This document shows positions 16,357-23,046 of a DNA stretch of 26,573 nucleotides, one piece after another (within the stretch, counting starts at the first letter, position 1; each line of letters begins with the position of its first letter). The DNA is taken from positions 1-26,573 of the forward strand of contig FR881928.1 of NCBI GenBank assembly GCA_000435615.1, read 5' to 3'. Under the pieces are notes generated by a model. That model had not been told where the DNA came from. It was given only the letters and a program-made list of their open reading frames with translations, and did no database searches. The stretch is from Firmicutes bacterium CAG:238 (lineage in GTDB: Bacteria > Bacillota > Clostridia > Peptostreptococcales > Anaerovoracaceae). A program made the position numbers and the translations under genes.

Positions 16357-17049
16357 ATGATATATACAAAAGAAGTTGAAAACATGTGTCCGGTAAACAA
16401 AGGCGCATATCACGGTCCTGCTCCGATTCCGCAGGAAGGAAAATGGACGCAGGTTAAGGAAATCAGCGATATTTCGGCATTGACACACGGTGTCGGCTGG
16501 TGTGCACCTCAGCAGGGAGCATGCAAGCTCACGCTGAATGTGAAGAACGGAATCATTGAAGAAGCTTTGGTCGAAACGATAGGATGCTCCGGCATGACAC
16601 ATTCGGCGGCAATGGCAGGAGAAATCCTCATCGGCAAAACTTTACTCGAAGCCCTGAATACAGACCTTGTGTGTGACGCAATCAATACTGCGATGAGAGA
16701 ACTTTTTCTGCAGATTGTATACGGAAGAAGCCAGTCGGCATTTTCAGAAGGCGGACTTGCAGTAGGTGCAGGTCTTGAAGACCTCGGAAAAGGAACCAGA
16801 AGCCAGGTCGGAACCATCTATTCCACGAAGGCAAAGGGGCCGAGATATTTGGAACTTGCGGAAGGATACATAACCGAGGTTGCTCTCGATGAAGAGAACA
16901 ATATCATCGGTTACAAGTATGTAAACATCGGCAAGATGATGGATGCGATCAAAGCGGGAACAGACCCGATGCAGGCAATCGAAAAAGCAAGCGGTAAGTA
17001 CGGCAGATTCGATGAAGCAGCGAAGGTTATCGATCCGAGACAGGAATAG
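16357..17049 (+). CDS. NifU/IscU-like iron-sulfur scaffold protein paired with GGGtGRT
   Basis: A 230-residue protein resembling the IscU/NifU scaffold fold but longer than IscU (about 130 residues). LVETIGCSGMTHSAAMAGEILIGK-like sequence around C77 matches the IscU segment with its second cysteine, a glycine and small residues then a helix. Other cysteines are C11, C49, C56 and C106; C49 (VGWCAPQQGAC) and C106 could serve as remaining cluster ligands. The C-terminal 90 residues have no IscU counterpart. NCBI-style annotation calls such proteins iron-sulfur cluster assembly scaffold proteins, usually next to a GGGtGRT gene, as here 12 nt downstream. GGGAGGA precedes ATG 16357. Cluster binding is inferred; the dedicated cysteine desulfurase is not in this window. 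Confidence 0.8.
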   Translation: MIYTKEVENMCPVNKGAYHGPAPIPQEGKWTQVKEISDISALTHGVGWCAPQQGACKLTLNVKNGIIEEALVETIGCSGMTHSAAMAGEILIGKTLLEALNTDLVCDAINTAMRELFLQIVYGRSQSAFSEGGLAVGAGLEDLGKGTRSQVGTIYSTKAKGPRYLELAEGYITEVALDEENNIIGYKYVNIGKMMDAIKAGTDPMQAIEKASGKYGRFDEAAKVIDPRQE

Positions 17050-17061
17050 GAGGCACCGAAG

Positions 17062-18060
17062 ATGATTACATTTGAAAATTACGACAGAAAAATCGAAAAA
17101 ATAAACAGGGTGCTTTCTGCATACGACATTTCTTCACTTGAGGATGCCAAGGCAGTCTGCGAAGAAAAGGGAATCGCCCCATACAAAATCGCAAAGGAAA
17201 TTCAACCGATCTGCTTTGAGGATGTATGCTGGGCATATGTTGCCGGCGCGGCTATCGCAATCAAGAAAGGTACAGTTCATGCAAGTGACGCGGCACGCGC
17301 AATCGGCGAAGGCCTTCAGGCATTCTGCCTTCCGGGTTCCGTCGCAGAAGACAGAAAAGTCGGGCTCGGACACGGAAACCTTGCGGCGATGCTTCTCAGC
17401 GAGGAAACCGAGTGCTTTGCATTCCTTGCGGGACACGAATCCTTTGCTGCGGCAGAAGGTGCAATCGGTATAGCCAAATCGGCAAACAAAGTGCGCACGA
17501 AGCCGCTGAGGGTTATTCTCAACGGTCTCGGAAAAGATGCGGCACAGATTATTTCAAGAATCAACGGATTCACTTATGTGCAGACACAGTTTGATTATTA
17601 CACGGGTGAACTTTCGGTTGTAAAAGAAATCCCGTATTCCAAGGGTGAACGCAAGGAAGTCCGCTGCTACGGCGCGGATGATGTGCGTGAGGGCGTAGCA
17701 ATCATGCATAAGGAAGGCGTGGATGTTTCCATCACCGGAAATTCCACAAATCCAACGCGCTTCCAGCATCCGGTTGCAGGCACTTACAAGAAAGAGTGCA
17801 TTGAGCAGGGAAAGAAGTATTTCTCAGTAGCCAGCGGTGGCGGTACAGGAAGAACCCTTCATCCGGACAACATGGCAGCAGGTCCTGCTTCCTACGGGAT
17901 GACGGACACCATGGGAAGAATGCATTCGGATGCCCAGTTTGCAGGTTCCTCATCGGTACCGGCACATGTAGCCATGATGGGCTATGTCGGCATGGGCAAC
18001 AACCCGATGGTCGGTGCGACCGTAGCGGTTGCGGTGGCTGTGGAAGAAGCCATGAAATAG
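17062..18060 (+). CDS. GGGtGRT family protein, function unknown
   Basis: A 332-residue soluble protein of the GGGtGRT family, named for the glycine-rich motif SGGGTGRT found here at about 258-265. It continues into the conserved HPDNMAAGPASYGMTDTMGR and ends in a small-residue-rich segment (VGATVAVAVAVEEAM). Seven cysteines (33, 51, 56, 89, 118, 202, 246) and several conserved histidines (for example in GLGHGN and LAGHES) could bind metal or nucleotide, but no known catalytic motif is present. The family is widespread in anaerobic bacteria and archaea without assigned activity. It follows the NifU-like gene by 12 nt with an AGGAGG site, and precedes a BMP lipoprotein by 16 nt, so all are probably one transcript. 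Confidence 0.9.
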   Translation: MITFENYDRKIEKINRVLSAYDISSLEDAKAVCEEKGIAPYKIAKEIQPICFEDVCWAYVAGAAIAIKKGTVHASDAARAIGEGLQAFCLPGSVAEDRKVGLGHGNLAAMLLSEETECFAFLAGHESFAAAEGAIGIAKSANKVRTKPLRVILNGLGKDAAQIISRINGFTYVQTQFDYYTGELSVVKEIPYSKGERKEVRCYGADDVREGVAIMHKEGVDVSITGNSTNPTRFQHPVAGTYKKECIEQGKKYFSVASGGGTGRTLHPDNMAAGPASYGMTDTMGRMHSDAQFAGSSSVPAHVAMMGYVGMGNNPMVGATVAVAVAVEEAMK

Positions 18061-18076
18061 ACACGGAGGATAAGAT

Positions 18077-19087
18077 ATGAAAAAGAGTTTGGCACTTCTG
18101 CTGGTAGCGGCTCTCCTGCTGGGTGTATTTGCACTCATCGGATGCAACAAACCGGCAGGTACGGATGCACAGCAGCTTTCCGTCTGTCTCATCGTTCCGT
18201 ATTCCTTCGGAGACAAATCATTCAATGACTCCGCTCTGGAAGGCGCAGAACGTCTCAAAGAAGATTACGGAATCAAGTTGAACACAATCGAGTGCAAGAA
18301 TGAAGGTTATAAGCAGAACATGATGAACGCAGCAGAAGAAAACGATTTCGTTATTCCGATAGGCTGGGAGTTCAGCGAGATTAAGAGTGTGGCCGAGGAA
18401 TATCCGGATACGAAGTTTATCTGGATCGACAATGTGGTTGACGGCATTGAAAGCAGCCCGAATATCTTGTGCATTACCTATAAGCAGAATGAAGGGGCAT
18501 TCCTGGCAGGCTACATCGCTGCAAGAATGTCACAGACCAATGCAATCGGTGCAGTCGGAGGCGATGATTCGGAAGTTATAAACGACTTCATGACGGGCTA
18601 TGAGCAAGGCGCAAAGTATGCGAACGCCGGAATAAACATATACACAAATTATGCCGGGGATTATGAAAATCCGCAAAAAGGTAAGTTCTGTGCGGAAAAG
18701 CTTCACCAAAAAGGAGCGGACGTTATCTTCCAGGTGGCAGGCAATACCGGAAACGGTGTTTTCCAGGCAGCAAAGGAAGACGGCTTCTATGCGATAGGCG
18801 TGGATCAAGACCAGAAAATTTCCGCTTCCGAATACGATGATGTAATTATCTGCTCTGTGAAAAAGGAAGTGGGAAATTCCATATACGATACAATCCGTGC
18901 ATTCATAGAGGACGAAACCTGGAACGGAGGACAGAACCGTGTATGCGGAATGGACGAAGGTTATATATCCATAGCATACGGAAACAGCGAGTCAAAACAA
19001 CAGATATCCGAGGATTTGAAAAACGATGTTGCTGCTTTGGCGAAAAAAATTGCAGGCGGAACTATCGTCGTAGAATCAAGTAAATAA
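18077..19087 (+). CDS. BMP-family (PnrA/Med-like) substrate-binding lipoprotein
   Basis: A 336-residue secreted lipoprotein. A basic start (MKKS) and hydrophobic stretch lead to a lipobox LIGC with the lipidated cysteine at 23. The mature part is a BMP-type periplasmic-binding fold: SFGDKSFND near 50, YPDTKFIWID, NEGAFLAGYIAARMS, FQVAGNTGNGVFQAAKE and AIGVDQDQ. Family members bind purine nucleosides or related ligands for ABC importers, or act as regulators (Med). No permease or ATPase gene lies next to it, so it is an orphan binding protein here. It sits third in the operon, 16 nt after GGGtGRT, with GGAGGA before ATG 18077. Ligand is unknown. Confidence 0.92.
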   Translation: MKKSLALLLVAALLLGVFALIGCNKPAGTDAQQLSVCLIVPYSFGDKSFNDSALEGAERLKEDYGIKLNTIECKNEGYKQNMMNAAEENDFVIPIGWEFSEIKSVAEEYPDTKFIWIDNVVDGIESSPNILCITYKQNEGAFLAGYIAARMSQTNAIGAVGGDDSEVINDFMTGYEQGAKYANAGINIYTNYAGDYENPQKGKFCAEKLHQKGADVIFQVAGNTGNGVFQAAKEDGFYAIGVDQDQKISASEYDDVIICSVKKEVGNSIYDTIRAFIEDETWNGGQNRVCGMDEGYISIAYGNSESKQQISEDLKNDVAALAKKIAGGTIVVESSK

Positions 19088-19105
19088 AAGCAAAGGGGAC
19101 AAAAA

Positions 19106-20188
19106 ATGAAGAAAAGTTTAAAATTATTGTTGATGTTTTCACTGTGTTTGGGAGTTATTATGCTTTGCGGATGTTCCGGCAGAAGCAGTGACCTCTATGA
19201 GGGGCTGGATTACGATGAACTCGTTTCACTTCCGGACTACAACGAGTACACGGTTGAACCGATAAAGGTTAATATTACGGACAGTAAAATCGACGCTGAA
19301 ATCGACAGCAGGCTGGAATCTGCAGGCACAGAGAAGGAAGTAACCAAGGGAACCGTTGAAAAGGGGGATAAGGTTACAATTTCCTTCAAGGGAACTCTGG
19401 AAGACGGAACAACTTCCGATGGGATGCAGAGCGATTCCTATCCCCTCACTCTCGGAAGCGGCAGCATGATTGACGGTTTTGAAGAGGGTATTTACGGTGC
19501 AAAAATAGGGGAAACACTTACGCTCAATTTGAAATTCCCTGACCCATACAAGAACAATGAGGAACTTTCCGGAAAGCCCGTTACATTTGAAATTAAAGTT
19601 TTAAACAAGCTGGTTAAGCAGAAAGCAACCTTGAACGAAGAATTTGTCAAGGCAAACAGCGAGGCAAAAACCGTTGACGAGTACAGAAAACTTATTGCCG
19701 ATGAACTCGAAAAGCAGGAATATCAGGATAGTGAAAACAATCGCAAAACCGAGTTATTCCAGAAAATTGCCGACAATACGGAAGTAAAGAGCGTTCCGGA
19801 TGAAATCAAGGAATATGAAAAAACCACCTGCGTCGAAGCTTATCAGAAGTCCTGTGAAAACTACGGAATTACATGGGATGAATTCCTTGAAGGCATGAAG
19901 ATGACCCAGGAAGAATTTGACGAGCAGCTTGAAACTTATGCAGAAGAAATGGGTAAATATAAGATGATTGCCTATGCAATTGCCGACAAAGAAGATGTTT
20001 CCGTATCCCAGAAAGAAGTGATTGAAACACTTCTTTCCATGACAGGTGCAGATTCTGAGGAAGCATTTGAGAAGTCTTACGGTGTCACAACTGAAGAATA
20101 TGCAAAGACATTCAACAGCTACGGAATGAAGGTCTCCATGCTGCTTGACTCTTCGCTTCAGAAAATTTACGAGAGATTATCGAAATAA
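19106..20188 (+). CDS. FKBP-type PPIase / trigger-factor-like lipoprotein
   Basis: A 360-residue lipoprotein. The signal (MKKSLKLLLM...) ends in lipobox LCGC with cysteine 23. An FKBP-like domain occupies about 82-170 (EKGDKVTISFKGTLEDGT, LGSGSMIDGFEEGIYGAKIGE, FPDPYKNNEELSGKPVTFEIKV), followed by a trigger-factor C-terminal helical domain (TLNEEFVKAN then long charged helices to the end). The arrangement copies cytosolic trigger factor minus its ribosome-binding N-domain and plus a lipid anchor, so it probably chaperones or isomerises proteins on the outside of the membrane. It is last in the operon, 18 nt after the BMP gene, and is followed by a strong terminator. Such lipoproteins recur in Clostridia; the client is unknown. 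Confidence 0.88.
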   Translation: MKKSLKLLLMFSLCLGVIMLCGCSGRSSDLYEGLDYDELVSLPDYNEYTVEPIKVNITDSKIDAEIDSRLESAGTEKEVTKGTVEKGDKVTISFKGTLEDGTTSDGMQSDSYPLTLGSGSMIDGFEEGIYGAKIGETLTLNLKFPDPYKNNEELSGKPVTFEIKVLNKLVKQKATLNEEFVKANSEAKTVDEYRKLIADELEKQEYQDSENNRKTELFQKIADNTEVKSVPDEIKEYEKTTCVEAYQKSCENYGITWDEFLEGMKMTQEEFDEQLETYAEEMGKYKMIAYAIADKEDVSVSQKEVIETLLSMTGADSEEAFEKSYGVTTEEYAKTFNSYGMKVSMLLDSSLQKIYERLSK

Positions 20189-20205
20189 GCGCAGCATTTT
20201 GCTTA

Positions 20206-20240
20206 CGGGAAGGCCACGAGTATGGCCTTCTCGTTTTTTT
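20206..20240 (+). terminator. Strong intrinsic terminator closing the GGGtGRT operon
   Basis: CGGGAAGGCCA and TGGCCTTCTCG form an 11-bp stem with one G-U pair and a six-base loop (CGAGTA), followed by seven Ts. Confidence 0.92.
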
Positions 20241-20241
20241 G

Positions 20242-20270
20242 TCATAGATCAGGTACAGACAGCATATAGT
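20242..20270 (+). promoter_or_regulatory. Candidate sigma-E promoter for ylmC/ymxH
   Basis: TCATAGA (20242-20248) carries the sigma-E -35 core CATA and lies 14 bp before CATATAGT (20263-20270), which matches 6 of 8 positions of the -10 CATACANT. No adequate sigma-A pair exists here at 17 bp. The sporulation link of the downstream family supports the call. Confidence 0.45.
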
Positions 20271-20297
20271 TATTACAAACAAAGGGGAGGAATCAAT

Positions 20298-20543
20298 ATG
20301 CTGAGTACGGACAAACTTAAGAATAAAGAGGTAATTAACATCTATGACGGACGAAGTATCGGATTTGTCAGTGACATAGAAGTTAACATTGAAAAAGGGA
20401 CAATAGAGGGCATCGTCATACCTTCCGAAAGAGGCTTTTTCGCCTTTTTCGGCAAAAACGAAGAGGATATGCTGATAACCTGGGACAAGGTCCGAACGGT
20501 AGGAGACGATGTGATTTTGGTAGACATGCAGGAGCCGATATAG
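20298..20543 (+). CDS. ylmC: YlmC/YmxH family sporulation protein (PRC-barrel)
   Basis: An 81-residue PRC-barrel protein of the YlmC/YmxH sporulation family. LKNKEVINIYDGRSIGFVSDIEVN is the characteristic first strand pair, and GTIEGIVIPSERGFFAFFGKNEEDMLITWDKVRTVGDDVILVD completes the barrel. Biochemical role is unknown. The start is ATG 20298, with GGGGAGG about 8 nt upstream; the frame is open further upstream but that part crosses the terminator. It is probably a single-gene unit with a sigma-E-like promoter, and its last codons carry the nrdR promoter. Confidence 0.9.
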   Translation: MLSTDKLKNKEVINIYDGRSIGFVSDIEVNIEKGTIEGIVIPSERGFFAFFGKNEEDMLITWDKVRTVGDDVILVDMQEPI

Positions 20544-20549
20544 TATAAT
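20521..20549 (+). promoter_or_regulatory. Sigma-A promoter for nrdR-cmk
   Basis: TAGACA (20521-20526), 17 bp, TATAAT (20544-20549). The -35 lies inside the end of ylmC and the -10 just after its stop. Predicted start near 20556, then about 43 nt of leader. Confidence 0.65.
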
Positions 20550-20598
20550 AAAAGAAAAAATTCAGATTCGCTTTTATTGAAAAAAGGAGAAGTGCCAT

Positions 20599-21060
20599 AT
20601 GAAATGCCCATTCTGCAGCAATGCTGACACAAAGGTAATTGATTCCCGCCCGACGGAAGAAGGGTATGCCATCAGAAGACGCCGCGGATGCGACAACTGC
20701 GGAAAACGTTTCACAACATACGAAAAGGTTGAAGAAACGATTCTTATGGTAGCAAAGAAGGACGCAAGACGCGAAGTTTTTGACAGAAACAAGATTTTGA
20801 ACGGAATCGTTAAGGCATGCGAAAAAAGACCTGTCAGCATGACCCAGATTGAGGGCATGGTGGATGACATCGAAAAAACTTTGAATAACCTTATGGAGAA
20901 AGAGGTGACAAGCGACTATATAGGCGAACTTGTCATGGAGCAGCTTAAGAAAGTGGATGAAGTGGCATATGTCAGATTTGCGTCGGTATACAGACAGTTT
21001 ACGGATGTGAATACTTTCATAAGAGAAATAGAAAAACTAATCGGAAAGCAGGAAAAGTAA
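20599..21060 (+). CDS. nrdR: Transcriptional repressor NrdR
   Basis: A 153-residue repressor of ribonucleotide reductase genes. It has an N-terminal zinc ribbon with C3, C6, C31 and C34 (MKCPFC ... CDNC), the basic IRRRRGC stretch that contacts DNA, and an ATP-cone domain (about 46-136) that senses ATP/dATP. Length and sequence are typical. AAAGGAG precedes ATG 20599. cmk begins 2 nt after the stop, so nucleotide-pool regulator and CMP kinase are co-transcribed. No NrdR boxes were looked for beyond this locus, and no nrd genes are in the window. Confidence 0.97.
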   Translation: MKCPFCSNADTKVIDSRPTEEGYAIRRRRGCDNCGKRFTTYEKVEETILMVAKKDARREVFDRNKILNGIVKACEKRPVSMTQIEGMVDDIEKTLNNLMEKEVTSDYIGELVMEQLKKVDEVAYVRFASVYRQFTDVNTFIREIEKLIGKQEK

Positions 21061-21062
21061 AC

Positions 21063-21716
21063 ATGGGACAGAAGATTTTTCAGATTGCGGTGGACGGACC
21101 GAGCGGCGCGGGAAAATCAACGATCGCAAAGAACGTAGCGAAGAAACTGGGAATAGAATATATTGATACCGGAGCAATGTACAGGGCGGTCGGTCTCAAG
21201 ATGCATAGGCTCGGCATCCCAATGGAGGAGACGCAGCCACTGCTTACCATGCTTGCGGATACGGATATTGATTTTTCGGACGAGCATATTTTTCTCGACG
21301 GTGAAGATGTGAGCGAGCTGATAAGAACGCAGGAAATCTCCAAGGCGGCATCGGATTGTTCGGCGTTTGCATCTGTAAGAAGGAAGCTTGTTGACCTACA
21401 GCAAAAGATGGCAAAATCAAAAAGCGTAATCATGGACGGAAGAGACATCGGCACTGTTGTTCTCAAAGATGCACCATATAAATTTTTCCTTACCGCAAGT
21501 GATGAGGAGAGAGCCAGAAGAAGATATGAAGAGCTCAAGGCGAAAGGTCAGAATCTGAGTTTTGAAGAGGTTCTGAAACAGCTTCGGGAACGTGATTACA
21601 ATGATACAACCAGAGAAGTGACGCCGCTTCGCAAAGCAGACGATGCCGAAGAAATCGACAGCACCGATATGGATATACAGGAAGTTGTCGATTATATATG
21701 CGGCAAAGTACAATAG
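21063..21716 (+). CDS. cmk: Cytidylate kinase
   Basis: A 217-residue (d)CMP kinase that phosphorylates CMP and dCMP with ATP. The P-loop is DGPSGAGKST (11-20), IDTGAMYRAVGL binds the nucleotide monophosphate, and MDGRDIGTVV is the family-specific motif. The lid region is EERARRRYEELKAKG, and the late RDYNDTTREVTPLRKADDA motif is conserved. Only 2 nt after nrdR. Its terminator doubles as the ribosome site region of the next ORF. Confidence 0.97.
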   Translation: MGQKIFQIAVDGPSGAGKSTIAKNVAKKLGIEYIDTGAMYRAVGLKMHRLGIPMEETQPLLTMLADTDIDFSDEHIFLDGEDVSELIRTQEISKAASDCSAFASVRRKLVDLQQKMAKSKSVIMDGRDIGTVVLKDAPYKFFLTASDEERARRRYEELKAKGQNLSFEEVLKQLRERDYNDTTREVTPLRKADDAEEIDSTDMDIQEVVDYICGKVQ

Positions 21717-21730
21717 AAGAATAAACAAAG

Positions 21731-21770
21731 TCCCCCGGGGAAAAATAGGATTGCAAGGGGGATTTTTTTT
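21731..21770 (+). terminator. Intrinsic terminator after cmk, overlapping the next ORF's ribosome site
   Basis: TCCCCC (21731-21736) pairs with GGGGGA (21757-21762), followed by eight Ts to 21770. The left arm also contains the palindrome CCCCGGGG (21733-21740), giving an alternative fold. The right arm AAGGGGG is a Shine-Dalgarno at correct spacing for ATG 21771, so the hairpin both ends transcription and would mask that site. Confidence 0.75.
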
Positions 21771-22289
21771 ATGAGTAGAAAAGAGCTGAGGATGGAATGG
21801 GAAAATGAGGCACTTGTATCGCAATTCCGCAAAAGAACGGAATTGCTGCTCGCGCTTTTTACTGCACTGGTCCTTTTGCTTTTGATGCGGCTTTTTTACG
21901 TGCAGATAGACTGCCATGAAAGCTTTGAGGGAGCCGTAAAATCCCAATATGAGATACCGGTTTCGGGGTTTGATACGGAATATAATTTCTATTACATCAT
22001 TGAGAAATCAAGAGAAGACCGGGAGCTGAAGAACCTGCTTGCAGATGGCGGAGCAAAAGACATAACAAAAGAGTCTTCACGGTACTCGGTGTACGAGATG
22101 AAGACTCACAATTCGGTGCTGAACCGAAAACTCAGGCAGGATTACGGTGCGTACGCATTCCGAAATTACACGGCCCTTAGGCAAAGGCATAATGCCGCCA
22201 AGGGAAAAAAGTTTGTCATAATCGTGTATGCGGATGCGGCGGGAAAAATCATTCCGGGGATTTCGCCGGAGATTCGAGAGCAATCTTAA
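21771..22289 (+). pseudogene. Truncated class B PBP-like membrane protein (N-terminal remnant)
   Basis: An uninterrupted 172-codon ORF. A short cytoplasmic head, one TM helix (about 24-45, ending RLFYVQID) and an extracytoplasmic region resemble the N-terminal dimerisation part of clostridial SpoVD/PBP2-like proteins: the YYII strand, VYEM, RQDYGAYAF, and GKIIPGI near the end, where such proteins write a similar IIPG motif. The RGxIYDRNG motif expected after IPVSG is missing, and the transpeptidase domain with its SxxK serine is absent. It cannot be an active PBP. It may be a decayed gene or a retained small membrane protein; the open frame argues mildly for the latter. The 3' end overlaps sigK (opposite strand) by 41 nt. 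Homology is judged by eye, so I label it a probable remnant. Confidence 0.55.
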
Positions 22290-22893
22290 GTTTTTCAAGT
22301 GATTTTTTTTCGATTCTTGAGACATAGGAGCGGCTGATTCCAAGCCATTTTGCAATTTCACGCTGCGGTTTGGGTTCGCTTCCGTCAAGGCCATACCTGG
22401 CAATGATAATCTTCTTTTCACGGGAAGAGAGACAGGAATCAATGGCCTCGTAGAGCTTACCAACTTGTATTTTTAGACTTATTAAGTCAACGATTTCATC
22501 GCTGTCCGTTCCGAGAATATCGTTGAGACTGATTTCATTACCGTCCTTGTCGGTGCCGATGGGCAGGCTGAGCGAAACCTCTCGGCTGATGCGTTTCGAG
22601 GCTCGGATGCTCATGAGAATTTCGTTTTCGATGCACTTTGCGGCATAAGTGGCAAGGCGGGTGGACTTGCCGGAGGAATAAGTATTGACGGCTTTGATAA
22701 GTCCAATCGTTCCGATGGAAATCAAGTCATCTTGACCGGCACCGGGGCTTATGTATTTTTTTGCAATATGGGCTACCAGCCGGAGGTTCCGCTCTATTAG
22801 AACCTTGCGGGCGTTCGGATCGTTTTTTGCCAACAATTCAACATAATGTTGTTCTTCTTTTTCAGTAAGTGGATTGGGAAAGGAACTGCTCAT
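22249..22893 (-). CDS. sigK: Sporulation sigma factor SigK, lacking a pro-sequence
   Basis: A 214-residue late mother-cell sigma factor. FPNPLTEKEEQHYVELLAK at residues 5-23 corresponds to the start of mature B. subtilis SigK. Region 2 follows (ERNLRLVAHIAKKY, DLISIGTIGLIKAVNTY, LATYAAKCIENEILM), then LPIGTDKDGNEISLNDIL, and the region 4 helix-turn-helix IAKWLGISRSYVSRIEKK. The codon just before the ATG is an in-frame TAA, so no pro-peptide of about 20 residues can be encoded; a GAGGGGG ribosome site lies upstream. The gene is uninterrupted, with no skin element. A CATATAG element (22921-22927, minus strand) resembles a mother-cell -10, but I found no convincing -35. The DUF1540 gene lies upstream on the same strand. 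Confidence 0.93.
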   Translation of the reverse strand: MSSSFPNPLTEKEEQHYVELLAKNDPNARKVLIERNLRLVAHIAKKYISPGAGQDDLISIGTIGLIKAVNTYSSGKSTRLATYAAKCIENEILMSIRASKRISREVSLSLPIGTDKDGNEISLNDILGTDSDEIVDLISLKIQVGKLYEAIDSCLSSREKKIIIARYGLDGSEPKPQREIAKWLGISRSYVSRIEKKSLEKLKIALESPAKSPE

Positions 22894-23000
22894 TTATGTA
22901 ACCCCCTCTTTCGGTTTTATCTATATGCGGAAAAAACCTGCAAGGTGCTTGGCAACCCGAAAAAGTGCCCGTACCTATTTTCAAGGGGGGAATATTACCG

Positions 23001-23046
23001 GAGTGCGTGCTTATCTGTTTTCGAAAGATAAGCAGTCAGTGCACTC
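23001..23046. repeat. Two-part stem-loop over the DUF1540 stop codon
   Basis: GCTTATCT (23009-23016) and AGATAAGC (23026-23033) form a perfect 8-bp stem, extended by GAGTGC (23001-23006) with GCACTC (23041-23046) across an internal loop. The inner stem covers the last codons and stop of the minus-strand DUF1540 gene. There is no T-run, so it is not a standard terminator; it may stabilise the 3' end or be a weak terminator before sigK. Confidence 0.5.

Noticed and set aside
22921..22946. A sigma-K-type promoter (ACC, 16 bp, CATATAG) upstream of sigK on the minus strand.
   Set aside because: The -10 lacks the final TA of CATANNNTA and no sigma-E -35 fits, so I mention it only within the sigK entry.
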